Assembly (NCBI GenBank): GCA_031308135.1
Contig: JAHLJT010004567.1
Coordinates: forward strand, 38,328,389-38,392,388
DNA from: Acheta domesticus
Taxonomy: Eukaryota; Arthropoda; Insecta; Orthoptera; Gryllidae
Length of the DNA stretch: 64,000 bases
Direction: 5' to 3'
Made by a program: the position numbers and the translations under genes. Under the pieces are notes generated by a model, which saw only the letters and a list, made by a program, of their open reading frames with translations, was not told the origin of the DNA and ran no database searches. Shown here piece by piece: positions 29,684-42,500 of the stretch. Position 1 is the first letter of the stretch; each line of letters begins with the position of its first letter.

Positions 29684-32600
29684 CTACACTAATCTGTTCT
29701 TTGCTGTGTGAATAATTGGATATTTGGTTCCACTACACACCCCTCGGAAATCATCAAGAGATATGTCCCAAAATGCAATTCCCCCAAGAGATTTAGCTTT
29801 TGCATAAGCAGCTTTATCCCCTGCTGTGTCAGGGTCAGTAAATGAAGCCCAGAGGCCTTCTACTGAATCACCATCAGGAAGACGGAATCCATATGACCCA
29901 GATTTCTTTGCTGGATCATTGACACGACGTAACAGATGCTTATTATTTCCCTTATTAATAGGATTATCAATTAACGAGCACACTTCGGCGTATGAAAGAA
30001 GTCCTGGTGATTTTGTTTGAGGACCTTCTTCACCTGGTCCTTCTGCCTGAATGGGTGGGACACCAGAAATCTTACTTTCAGATGTTAGTTTCCATGTTAC
30101 TGCATACGTGGGAATACCTAGGATAATTTTGTTGCCTGTAAAAAGATTAAATGAAAGCATTGATTTTGAAAATCTTATGCCATATTATTATGCAATAAGA
30201 GGTAAAGCAACAAGATTTGATTCCAATCACTCACTTGGAAATCCTCTTTCAATGAAGGATCTAACTTGGCCATCAGCAGTAAACAAAGGATCTCTCTGTT
30301 CAGCAGGGAAGAGAGCAGCAGAATAATCAGCTTCATTTGGGTCTTTTTGAGGCAATTTGAAATCAAACGCCTTCAGGTGAATCTGGTCAATTTCTTTGGC
30401 TAATTTATCAGCTTCAAAATATAACTGAAAGCAATATATTTTTAATTTATCACTGTTTTTAAGGAAATGATAATAATTGGAAATGGAAAAAAGAATCAAT
30501 TTCATGTTTGTTACGAGTGCAATTATATCCATGCACATATGAAAATGCTTATGAGGTACTTAAAAACATTTTTACATTACATGGACTAGAGGGTCATCAC
30601 ATCAATATGCAAAATATGCTCTGTTTAAATGATTTTCTAGATTTAGTACTTCTGAATTACTTTTCATCAGTTTGTAACAGCCATTTTTACTGTTCTTTAT
30701 CTCACAGTTCGTACGAAGTGGTTAGTGAAAATGTAATTTTGTATGGTAGTTTGAAAAGTACAAATGTCAACATAAACAACAGATTTTCAATCCATGTTTT
30801 TTCAGTTATATAAATTGTAATTAAAGTTTTCAATATTGATTTATAGTTCTAAGTTGATGATTCACAAAAAAGATTTTTTAAATTAAAAAATATTAATTTT
30901 AAATTACTATGTAATAATTACCGATGAAGGCGTACCTGGAATAGTACAAGCAATTTGAATATTTTACGAACATCATTCTGTAAGAAATTTATGATTCCAG
31001 GTTCAGTAGAACCCCGTTAATCCGAAATCCGGAAATCCGAAATTTCGGATAATCCGAACAAAATTTGGGATGGAGAAAAAATAAATTAAATGAAATATTT
31101 ATAGTGCAAAGAAAGGATTTTATAATTGCAGTAGAACTGAACAACTAATTATTGAAATGAAGTTGTCGAAATGAAACGTTCATTGCACTGGAAACTACTG
31201 TGCTTTTTCGAAACAATGTAGCAACCACTACCGCATCCCACCGGTTTTGAACGTCCTGTACTCCGTTGTTAAGCATTGCTTCTTCATGTAACTATGCTAC
31301 GTTCCCATTTATACTATCCCGTATACGTACGTATATACGGAGTATATACGTAGCATAGGGAAAGTTATGTAATGCTGCGCGAAAAGGTCGACAGGGGTTT
31401 CTTCAATTTGAAAAAATCCTACGAATGGTTTAGGCGCTAGTAGTGTTCACGGACAGACGGAGGTTTTACCGTTCTTTAATATTCTTAAAATAACATTTTT
31501 GTTCTAGTATTGCGAAACCGGCAAATTAAGAAAATTTAAAAAATGTACTTTAGGTGGCGATAGATAGCAGCTGGAAAGAGAATGTGGCAATTCCGAATGG
31601 CTAGCCGCGACCAAAAGAAATGAAAACTAATATGGGAAAGTCTGTGCTATTCTGTAGCACCACCAGTTTCACATTGCACGCTACGTTGCATTGTGTCTGG
31701 TAATTATATAGATGCATTTGTATATATACGGTACATTTTTCGGATTCTCCGAACATTTGGGAATCCGAACACACCACACCCCCAATTAATTCAGAATATC
31801 GGGATTCTATTGTAATAAAATGTTTACATTATGAAGTGAATGAAGTTATTAATAATGTATCCCAAAGTTATTTTTATGTCAGTGCTCAGACTTCAACTAG
31901 ATACTATTTCACTTCCATTGTATAATTCTAGTTTTCTTACATATCATAATTTATACCTTTTTTATTATGTAGTGTTTGAATACCAGTATCTCATTTGTAC
32001 ATCAACAAATGTTCTATAAAATTCAGGGACCTCAAATATTAAATGTGTTAATTCAAGGGTAGTTGATATTGTGACTTCCTCTTTTTGTTACTGATTTGTA
32101 ACTAATAATAAAATAAGAAAATAATAGTATTAACTTACCGAAGCATTTACATTAGACAAAACTGTTGCTGTCAACAAAAGGTTGTCATCTTTAAGCTCTT
32201 TTTTTAAATCCTGCACAAGTTTTGTTAAGCCTTCTCTGTGTTCATCAGCTTTTTCATCTTTATGACTATGAGCATAGCCAAAAGTCTTTTTGAGACCATG
32301 CCACAAAGAACCTGTGTAAAACAACTCTCTTAAAAACAATGATGATAGGTTTTTCTATGGTCATTTTCTCTGATTCTTATTCATACCAAAAGTGCCTCTG
32401 TCTTTCTTCTTGTAAATTTCTGGTAACTGCCAAGATAAATCTAATCCATCAAAATCATTACGCTTCAAGAAAGCCTTTACGGAATGAACAAATTGGGCTC
32501 GATTACTTGAATCTTCCAGCTGAAAAAATCATATTATATACATTTTTTTGATATGTTGTGCTTGTAACTAAAATTAAAGTGAACCATTTCAACTTACGAT

Positions 32601-34473
32601 TTTATTGTATTTATCTGTGTCATCTAGATCAGCTCCTCCTCCCACAGATAACAGGATTTTCACTTGTGGAAACCTTTTCTTGAGGGCTGTGATTGCACGA
32701 TAATTATCTTTACCTGAGCTTAAATCTAACGATTCATCTAAAGCAGCTATCTTTTGATGGGAATCAATTTTTGCATAACCATAAATTAAGTGTGTGCAAT
32801 AAGATAATACAGGATCAATGTCAGAAGGAATCATTTTTCCTGGACCTAAAAAATAAAGTAAAATCTATTAATTCCACTCGTACCTTTTTCTAAGTTTTAT
32901 TTTCAATTGGTTTCGGATTATAAAAAATCTCAAATGGGTTCACATGTTTTATTATGAAATCGGTACATACATCTTGGAATATATCAATGAGTAAAAAGGC
33001 ATTAGATAAAAAATATTTAAAAAATTGTGACTACTTATGAAATGTTTATTGCTTGTGCTCTATTATTTTTTAGAGCTAGAGTTGTAGTATAATGTCGTAT
33101 CCGAAACAATTTGGCGCGTAATATGTCAAAGATCTTGGATGACATGCGAGTCGATGTCTGCATGTGATAGGGTTCTTCAAAGGATAAGAGTCGAATTTCC
33201 TTGTGTGGTGTTTGTTAACATGCTTGAGGAAGCTAGCGTCTGATTGTAACAAAATATCTTAAGGTCTTTTCGTTATAAAATCGCCAACACTTAAGGAAAA
33301 ATGGCTTATGATCGAGGCGCATTTGCGTTAAATTCCAATACCGAATTTGATTTTGTATTAAAATAGCAGTATTCCACAACCGGTTTCTAGAAAGCAGTAT
33401 CAGAAAGCCAGTCCGGCAACAGTTCCCCCATGTTTATGGTGTGTTGACGGTGTGAAAAATAACTATTCGAAGTCTTATTCTATTGAAATTCTATATGACA
33501 AGTGTGACGCCCCGACTCTACGGTTTTAAGTATTTTCATATTTAATGAAGTGAGATTGAAGTACGTTCATATTTAATTGACGGACATTAAAAAGCTGGCC
33601 AGATTCCCCAAATAGAGACGCGTCGAAAGACAACACGCGCCAATCGGTGGATCGGAATGGATCTATGTTATAATGATTCCTTGGCATGCTTCACCTTCGC
33701 CACGATTCACCTGTCTCCATTTTTTATATAAAATAATTTTGTTAACAAAGGATACGAAAAAAATGGCCTAGAAGACCACAACGCATCGAATGCCACCTCG
33801 CTGGGCCGGAAGAGCTTTACCCGTGAGTGCCGGAAAGTCACACTCCGGTTATCCGATTCTTATGTGGAATAATTTAATTCATGCGTGTAAAATCTAGGTG
33901 CTTCTAATAATTGATATTTTTTAAAATATTTTTGTTACAAATATTACAAAAACAGTCCGTCTCGAATTTTTATTTTGCTAAACATTAACATTTGAACCGA
34001 GTTCGAGCTGTGCATTGAATGAGGAACGCATAGTCAAATATCCTCTACGAGGTGTGGAACGGGCGATACACTACTAGGTCCTAGTCGTACCACACCCAAC
34101 AACTCCAATTCTCTTGTAAGAAGTCAGGCCGTCGGTGTCCACGATGCAAAGGATGTTCAAGTGACGTGAAATAATGTGCGACAATGAAACGACTTCGTCC
34201 GAACGTAAAGTATCTCATTATATCGATTTTTTGTCGAGAATGTAATGGATGGTGCAGGAACCTTTTACCAGTGCCAATTCGTATTATTTTACCTTTAAAA
34301 ATAGGAAACCTGGTAATCGCAAATAAATTCGTGCATTCTTATTTTAGATATTCTGCCGATGATATCTTACCTTCTCGATGAAACGAGCGACTGTCATAAT
34401 AGCACACCACGCGGTTGGCCGCGGCAAAGTTAGTTACCGTGACCGCCGCAAAGGCGACGATTAGTATGAGCAT
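29684..34473 (-). CDS. Idgf: imaginal disc growth factor-like protein (GH18 chitinase-like, catalytically inactive)
   Basis: Six coding exons on the minus strand: 34371-34473, 32598-32845, 32387-32519, 32139-32311, 30235-30424, 29684-30135. All introns are GT-AG and all phases join, giving 432 residues, close to the family's usual 430-445. Residues 1-19 form a signal peptide (MLILIVAFAAVTVTNFAAA); RVVCYYDS opens the TIM barrel. KILLSVGGG (97-105) is the GH18 substrate-side motif. The catalytic motif normally FDGxDxDWE is FDGLDLSWQ (140-148): the acid/base Glu is Gln148, as in IDGFs, so it cannot cleave chitin. LGIPTYAVTWKL and the loop with AEGPGEEG (exon 6) are IDGF-like, and GGIAFWDISLDDF ends the barrel. 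IDGFs are secreted growth and cuticle-organisation factors with insulin-cooperating activity in Drosophila. The paralogue (Idgf1-6) is not assigned. No frameshift was seen. Confidence 0.93.
31004..31812. mobile_element. pogo/Tigger-like MITE in IDGF intron 4, carrying a nested family R fragment
   Basis: Ends are imperfect inverted repeats: CAGTAGAACCCCGTTAATCC on the left, and CAATAGAATCCCGATATTCT reading in from the right. Subterminal ATCCGAA motifs lie inside both ends. A CAGT-like start with GTTAATCCG resembles pogo/Tigger termini. TA follows the right end but the left flank is TT, so the target duplication has decayed. Between about 31310 and 31680 lies family R sequence, including the terminal motif on the minus strand (GAAAACTAATATGGGAAAGT). 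No transposase is present. It lies within intron 4 of the IDGF gene, which is otherwise short-introned apart from introns 1 and 4. Confidence 0.55.
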
Positions 34474-34870
34474 GGTCCGTGCGTGGGGCGAGCGGAGCGC
34501 AGGTGTCGGCGCGGTCAGCTGTGAGCCGCGACTGCCAGCCGGGCACGGCGCGGTGCGGCGCGGCGGGGCGCAGCGGGGAGCGCGGCCGCGCAAAGAGGTA
34601 GGAGGTTCCCACTTACTCCGGTGAAGTCATCGGCAGTTTGGTAGAGCCAATGGCGACGGAGGCTCTCGCTTTTATTGTTCGCTTCCCTCGAGGCGTGGCA
34701 CGGCCACCGCCAGGCGATGCGTTGCTCGCGTGAGGTGGCCCCGGAGCCAGCCGGCCGCCCGGAGGGTCGATTTCTCGGGAAGGCCGGTTTCGAGGGAAGG
34801 TGGTGCAACGGTTGCCAGGAGCGGTCGAGGTTGTTTTGAGGAAGCACTGACTGCTTTCTGGGGCGTGGCA
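34474..34870 (-). promoter_or_regulatory. GC-rich 5' flank and probable promoter of the IDGF gene
   Basis: CpG-dense DNA immediately upstream of the IDGF start codon. On the minus strand it carries an AATAAAAGC TATA-like element (34668-34676), a CCATTGGC box (34646-34653) and a good splice donor, CGGAGTAAGT at 34611-34620, that could end a short 5' non-coding exon. CTCACAG near 34520 could be the matching acceptor. Open frames in this interval are compositional. The transcription start is inferred, not seen. Confidence 0.4.
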
Positions 34871-37800
34871 AGACTTGTCTAAGCCACGGGCGGCTCTACA
34901 ATGAGAGCTGCACAGCTCACATTCTACTTCTCTGAAGTATTTTTTGTAGAGGCTTTGCTCTAGAAGGACAGCTTCTATATTTTTCAATGATACATAATCT
35001 GTGTTTAATCTTCTCGCGATTAATTTGTGAACCCAACCTGGAGCGCAGCGCTTTGGGGCTTCCGTGAGCTGCAATGTGAAGCTCTTGCGTATTAAGCATC
35101 GCTGTCAATCCCAACTATTGGCCGGGGCTTCGCTCGCCCATAAGAGACCATGCAACCTGAGCTCGAAGAAGCTCTAGGGCAGTGTTGTCAAGGTAGATGC
35201 CACGAGCAGGAGTCCGTGGCACGAGTGCCACAACGAAATCGCCCCCCCACACAGTTCGTTACCCCGCCACCAGACACAACGCCCTATTGTAAAACGGTTA
35301 CTACTACTCGTAGTAGTTTCCTTTCCCGACGCCAGTTGCGCAGAGAAGCTCGTGGCTTGCTACGGTGCCACGACGTGTGCCACTAGTACCACTAGTACTG
35401 CCAGTAGAAGACTTGGACACCTCTTCTCCAGGATTCCGAGGAGCCCCGATTGCTTCACGAATATTGCTGAATAGCACGAGGCGACTGCCCTTCCAACGTG
35501 CTATCGCAGAGGCGCTAATATATGCATCTCGCGTAGGTTTCTTAACCGTTGCTTGATGTAGTGTTTCTCTGTGTTGGTTCATTTGTGTGTAGTGTATCAT
35601 ACTTTTATAAGGCGTAGTGTTCGGCGTGTGCGAAGATGCCTTATTAACTATTGAAATTGCGGTGAAAATATTCGGTCGAAAATGAATTCTGTGATCAGTT
35701 GGATGCTCTTTTCTGTTTTCCATGCGTTCATTTTGATGGGGAAAGTGAATGATCAAAGAAAGGGGTGAAAGATCTTGTGCACCTCTCTGCGAAAATTAAA
35801 AAAAAACAAAAAAAAAACCACACAATAATTCGAAGTCACATTTGAATAATAATGCTCATTAATTACTTTCTGATACAGTAAACGTACAGTGACAACTAGA
35901 TTCTACGTATTGGTCGAATATTCCGAAACACATTGAAAATGTCACCAAGAATGGGTATATGTTTTTGAAAATAATAAATTGTATTAAGTTTTGTCGAGCA
36001 TTTGAACTCTCAAAACAAAATTGAGTTCAAGTAATATGAATTTGAAGAGTCCAATTTCCAATTTCGCGCAGTGCAGAACCACTATTTACTCACGCGCCAC
36101 CATTGGTCTAAGCCCTTGCTTATTAACTGTTTTACTTGGACAATCCCAGAGCAAACACACTGATAAACGTTCAAATTACATTAATTTGGTATTACCTCCC
36201 CGTTTTTATACAGATTCCTTACTGTATTTACTGGCCGGCAGCGAGCCAACGTGTTTTCAGAGTAGGATTCAGAAAGTCGCAAGATTTAGTAATTTTATTT
36301 GCAGACTTGCTCTCTGTTGAAAAGTTTCTGCAAATTCTTTCCCCAACAAGTTTCTGGGAATTTTAGCAATCACCTGCTACCTGTGCATTATATTGCCAAC
36401 TCTTACTATAAAATATGACATAGGCACTCGACTGACGGATGGACTGGCAGACAAGTATTCCAACAACTAACTGAAATATTGAATTCATCCAATGAGTTAA
36501 TGCGACGAGCGAGAGATAGTGGTGGCATTTTGTGACGGTGTACATTCTCGTTCCATGTTGACGGCCCAGTTTCAAAAGACAACAACTTGGAAGACTGTTT
36601 TGACATATTGTCGTTTTAATATTTATTATCGCTCTGAAAATATCAGTTACATCACTGGAATTGGAAATCTATATTATTAATTTTCAATGGGCGCAGAAAT
36701 TGAAAGATAATTACGCAGACTCCGGCCGTGTGAGAGTGTCTGTGGTTTTGTTAAGTACCCAGGATCTAAAAAAAAAATTCGATTTTGACCGAAAAACACG
36801 AACACTTCATGGAATTATTCTGTCTATTCTCATACTGCGCGTATCGATTGAATTCTCTTTCTCGGTACGTCACTGCTTACGACACTGGTGACTCGAAGCA
36901 ACAACTCAGCTCTAAGGAAGTGGCCACTGACATTAAATATTTGCTATTCACCTTTTGCGTAATGGTACAGAACTTTTTCATGTTGTTAGTATTAAAGAAC
37001 TGTTGTACTGTATATGCACTACACTATGTTATTGCGTTATTTGTAAAGACTTGTTGTTTGGCAAAATATTTTATTTATTGCAATGTTATGCAATAATATT
37101 TCATTTGTTGTTCTTGAGCAGTGTGCGTTCCACTTTTTGGAAAACCAATTTGTGTGGTTTTGTTCAGCAGCATTTTTACTACTGGATGCCACTTGTTTAA
37201 TATTTATTTAGTACTATTATGCCAAAGATTTCAAATTCAAGTGATGTGAACTGACAGTTTCAAAGTGATATTAGACGTTTTAACGGAAATGTCTCAAAAC
37301 GAATTTAGAGCTTTTGCCTTTTGGAATTCGGCCGTTGTTTTATTCTAAACTATACTGACAGGAGTTCGCTCTACATGTTATCTCAATAACAACACAGTAC
37401 ATACTTCCTACTCGCAGGACATCTCTGTTAGCTGATGCACATGTCCCTTAAATGTTCGCGGACTTAACTATATGTACTAGTTGTAATACTCAATTTAATA
37501 ATGCATCCGCCCGTGCTAAGGAAGCTAGTGAGCCAAACGCTTAGTAAAATTTCAGAATGAGTAGCTGTTTTACAAGTCTAGCAAGTGATGTTAATAGGTA
37601 CAATAGTAACCTCTGGCGGCGAATGGTCACGTGTACACGTAAATTAGGCGGACCGCGATTAAATCGGTTCCGAATTGTTATTGATGCTGAACTGTGACTT
37701 GTGGAAAACACACCTTACTGATTGAAAGCAGAGAGCGACCGCTTCACACAGGAGGTCATTATGACGCACGACAGCACGACGCTACATCGTCTCCAGAGCC

Positions 37801-38940
37801 TTCGATGACAACACGCGAAGACGTGAATAGAAAAACACCCGCGCTGATGGGTTAGACGAACTAAATATGTTTGTTTTGTTAAAGAAGATGTATCGACTAC
37901 ATATAAACGCAGAGCTGTGGCACGTTGTAGTATTCAGTAGTTTAATTCGTTTGTAAGTAGATAACTCTTGATTGTAAATTCAATTTTCTGTGATGGAAAT
38001 TGTTGATCTTAATGTTAATCATTCCGGCATTTTCCAAACGCCCGAGCATGTGAAATCACTGAACAGACAAATAATTATGTAGAACATTAATTTCTGAATT
38101 GTTACGGTACGACTATAATGGAAATTTTCATTGGTAAATACCAGTTTTCTAGTTAGGAATCTCTTTTATCAGCCTTCATCTCATGTAGGAACCCTGAGTT
38201 TTCCCCTTATTAGACATTCATCAAAAAGCCGTATTAACTACCACCTATGCGTTGGAAATTTCCAAACAAATTTCCTCGTCTCTACGCGCGGAGGAATATG
38301 ACGGAAATTTCCAATGCATACGTGTCTTAGTCTCTTCCACTCGTGAAATTAAAACCAATAGTATTTAACTATAAAAAGGCCCCAATCTGGGCAGTGTATT
38401 CCAAAAAGTTTATTGCTTTTCCTATCCGATTTTTCTTACCACTTCTCCCTACTGGCCAATCATAAACTATGACTCATCTACCTTAGGAGGCTGTAGATAT
38501 CGATCGCTGTGTCGATGTCCAATAAACTGCGTATATAGAGGAAAGTATCCAAACCCGGGCCTCCATTTTGTTTTCGAATATTTTTAAATCTAATTTTCTG
38601 CACAATTAAATCAAAATACAGGCATTGCATACCTTACTTAGTTATACAAATGTTATTTATACTTAAAATTATTAGCCCAGTAGTATAAGAATAAAATAAT
38701 GTTTTCGTGAACATTACATTTTGTGGATTTAAAAAAAATGTTTCCTAATGGGAGCCCTCACGCAAACGTTTTATGAAATGGGTAAAAATAAATGAAATGA
38801 CTGTAAATAGGTTGAACTCAGTATGATTTTACAAAAATACACGTTTAACATCTTATACATAAGAAATTGTCTATTACATTTTGCACATAGTCTACAAGTG
38901 TGACAAGTGTGACATAGTCTACAAGTGTGTTGTATATATT
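34871..38940. other. no gene seen upstream of the IDGF locus
   Basis: Open frames occur at 34613-35074, 35304-35756 and 36785-37096, but none has a recognisable domain. The first encodes WVHKLIARRLNTDYVSLKNI, which looks less random than the rest, yet it overlaps the GC-rich promoter and has no homologue known to me. A hairpin lies at 38246-38320 (listed separately). Tandem copies of ACATAGTCTACAAGTGTG occur at 38885-38955. Confidence 0.4.
38246..38320. repeat. inverted repeat with 18-bp arms
   Basis: TATGCGTTGGAAATTTCC (38246-38263) pairs with GGAAATTTCCAATGCATA (38303-38320) with one mismatch across a 39-nt loop. The arms contain the self-complementary GGAAATTTCC. Confidence 0.8.
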
Positions 38941-38959
38941 CAAGTGTGACAAAAATCGA

Positions 38960-39590
38960 ACATTAACCAGATCTATCCAACAGAAACAATTAAATTTGAA
39001 GATTTCTGGGAAAACAGTAATCACAAATTAAACCTTCACTGGAACAGCTTTTGGCGCAGATATAAATCCAGCAACATCCATCAGTCAACGAGCGCATTTT
39101 TCTCACCAATTATCAATAAAAAAATTGGCCGCAGGGGCCAAACAGTCCTTTCAAGAATAAGATGTGGACATTCCAACTTAAGCCATCTATATCTATTGCA
39201 AAAACCATTTCCCCCGACATATGAACTTTGCAATACCAGACTTGACCCAGATCACATCTTTAAAATATGCCCCAGATACAACTACCAGAGGCAGTCATTT
39301 GGATTCAAATACGAAGCCATCCTGCATTCATCAGAAGATCAAGATAAAATAATCAAATTTTGTAAATCTATCAACATATTTAATAAAATTTAATCCCATT
39401 TTCTTTTATAAATTTTCCTCCCAAGAATGATTAAGACCATTTAAAGTATATTGTAAAGTTAAACTGTAATACAATGTTTGGCATTAACTCTGTAATCAAC
39501 ACCCAATGTAATACTATACTTGGATAGTCGCTAATAACCAAGATGTTGATGCGACTATAAATAAATCTATAAAAAAATCGCATATAAGCA
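38960..39590 (+). pseudogene. I-like LINE, 3' end of ORF2 plus 3' UTR
   Basis: The plus-strand frame running into 39196-39393 reads SRIRCGHSNLSHLYLLQK, then ELCNTRLDPDHIFKICPRYN and FCKSINIFNKI before a stop. The RIxxGHxxLxH block followed by a spaced Cys-His set (C...C...H...C) is the region after RNase H in I-clade LINE ORF2 proteins. The 3' UTR ends with GTCGCTAATAACCAAGATG and TTGATGCGAC, a potential stem-loop with GTCGC/GCGAC base, then an A-rich tail (39550-39590). The rest of the LINE is missing, so this is a strongly 5'-truncated insertion. Its tail is shared with the SINE at 60933. Confidence 0.7.
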
Positions 39591-42500
39591 CCTTTTTCCG
39601 CCCCCACACACGAAAATTCACTCGAGTTCGATAGGAATGAGTCACTACAGTACGTATACTAGAACGTTCATTTATAATGAAATGCATTTCCAAACATGTC
39701 ATAAATGTCCTGGGCTGCACGCAATTTAGGTCTTTTATGAAAAAATGTGAAAGGACCTTTGAAATTCACTGATAGAAAAAATACAAACCTTTTGTGAGTG
39801 TTTTAATGTACTGAAGATTTAATGTGGAGAAACTGCAGAATGAGCACATGAAAGGATGACGTTTTCAGATCAGTATGTCAACAGGTTGTAAATTAACTAG
39901 TATGCAAACTGTACTCAAATCCTATATGAATACTTTACGTAGATTGTGGCAGTGCATAGCATGAAGATGTAGACACGTAAATAGGAAGATTTTGAAAACT
40001 GTATCACTTTTATTACCACCCGTTTTCTCAATTAATTACGTATTCTGTCAAATTATTTCAAATTATTCTGTGAAATCATTATGGTTGACCTGAAAATAAA
40101 TATGCTAAGAAATGCTACTTATCTTCATCACCAAGAAAGTATGTCCTATTCCTAGATCAGAATCGATTGGTCTTCCAAGGCGTTTTCAGCAGAATCGAAC
40201 ACACTAAACACTGCCAAATCGGTAGTGTGTCATTTTATCGGTTGTGTGTAATCAGTATGTTTTCAACATCAAACATTGAATACCATGTACATTAAGAAAG
40301 TTTGTATACATTCGTAGCTTCTTTTTATTGGTTTCTTGCGTTTAATCTCGCTCGTTAAACGGTCATCTTATTCTCTCTTCATTGCCCGTTTCCCTTACTT
40401 ATCACTGCCACTCGTCGTTCTCTTTGTTCGTCCTCACTCTTTTTCTTTCTTTCTTCCTCCCTCACCTTCGTCTTCATCTCCATTCGACGACGAATGTGAT
40501 TAGTGTTATTAAAAAAAACTTTACTGTATTAGAACGAAAAACAAAAACAAAGAATAAAAGTAGGAGCCATTTTTGGAAACAAAAACAATGAAAATGTCAT
40601 TAGGGTTTCATGTTAAGTTCCCCCAAAATTAAAATATAAGTTTCAAATTTGAGGAGCCGTGACTTCAACCTGGACATGATCGGGAAATATTCATTTTGGT
40701 GAAAATTCAATGAAAGGTTTAGGTGCTAGTGTTGTTCTCAGGTGGAAAGACAGATATTTTGAGAAAAACATTATATTCCAAAGACCCACAAAACGTAGAT
40801 TCTGGCTTTACCATGTAATCGAGAAAGTAATTTACTGTCTTTAACAGTGCTTGCCAACTCGATGCTCTGTGACATCACAAAATCTGCTCTCCTGCTCGAA
40901 GTCGAGCCGCAGGCAAAGCAAGTGCCCAGACGCGGCGGCAGGCGTACAGTGTTCCAATGATAGTACGGAAGTGGGAGAAAAAGATTCGCTCGATAATTAC
41001 GTTTTTGAATGGTAATTATTATTTAAATGTTTATAATTCAATGAAAACATGAAAAATTTAAAAAAATAGAACATAGATGATTACATAACTCAAAACAATA
41101 TTCGACCCTGTTTATCGTAACCAATACTGTAATTTCACATTCATTCTTCTAATGCATAACATTATTGGAGAACATAGTTTTCACATTCTAGTACAATAAT
41201 ATTTTACACATTGTTATATAATTTAACAATTTTTCGTCTCGAACTAATAATTAATGTTAACAAATAAATACAAATAGATACCCGGTAGTGGTCACGTGGC
41301 AGAATTTGGACTCCAGCCTTGATTGTTTCATGTACAGTTTTGTTTGAAAATTTTGTAAATCTTCGTGATTTTCAGTACATGCATCTTCCATAATCCAACT
41401 GAAAAATCGTTTACTCATCTCATAATTGCAGGCTATGTCAATCCTCAGAAATTATTTCAATCTCGCTGATATCTGTGGGCTGCAAAGCTGCGTAATAACA
41501 TACGTTGAACTTTTTAACATACTGCAGTTCTTTCGAACACACTAAACACTGCCATTGTTACGGTATGTACAAAAAAAATTCTTCTCAACTCGAAAGAAAA
41601 TTGACGGGCGTAAATGGGCTCTCAGGTTGCCTAAAACATAGGCAATGGCCCACTGCCACGGCTGTCGATACCTCTCTCCGTCCCTATCCCCTTTTCTCGC
41701 GGTGCTTCTCCGAGCATTATCTCGCGGAGGGGCACGGTGCTCTTACGTCATTTTTCCTCCATTTGGCAAACGCTGGTCTTTAAAGACAAGAATAAAACAC
41801 CTTTTTGGTAACAGGGACCCCAAAAAAATAGTTTTCATCATGCCGTGCGCGTAAAGAGGTTTCTCGTGCTTATTGTCCTAGGTGATTCGCGCGTACGTCT
41901 TTGGGCGCCCTCGCAAATGCTCGGACGACAAACTCGACTCGTGCGCAAATCTCGAGTTTCTCGTACTTGTTTCGTAACCTGCTGATTTCTGGCGAAAAAC
42001 CGGTACTTGTTACTGCAGTATTACAATACTTTCTCTATACTGGCGTATACAGGTGACCCACCATCTATGGGCCAAACCCATAACTTCTAAACGGTTCATG
42101 ATATCAAAGTGGAGTTTTCGCTCAACAATGCGGAATAATAGGGCACGTGAAGAATGCCCGTAAAGAAATAATTTCTAATATTTTTAGTTTTCGAGAAATT
42201 TAATCATCTTTGATTTTTAAATGGAACTATATATTTTTCTCAACAGCAATGGATAGATCACAAAAAGAGGAATACAATGATTTATCATATGTTAGTATTT
42301 TGAAAGTAATCTGAGTGTAAAATAGGACTTTCTGACATGCGATTTTAAATTAAACGGGCAACATTGTCTGGAGAAGACTTCAACCTTCCTTTGTTTCCTT
42401 TGGAGAAGGTAACCTTCGCTTCACAGCACCGAGACTACGGTGAGAGAGGAGACTGAGAGGGGTGGCAGCGTAAATAGTTTTGACTAGACGGATACAGGAA

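Noticed and set aside
34613..35074. 153-codon minus-strand frame next to the IDGF promoter
   Set aside because: The GC-rich half overlaps the IDGF promoter with other frames also open. The remaining part is suggestive but has no recognised domain or splice context.
35150..35200. CAGTGTTGTCAAGGTAGATG as a transposon terminus
   Set aside because: No inverted partner was found within several kilobases.
38880..38960. CRISPR-like short repeats (ACATAGTCTACAAGTGTG)
   Set aside because: Only two to three irregular units in a eukaryotic genome; a simple tandem duplication.
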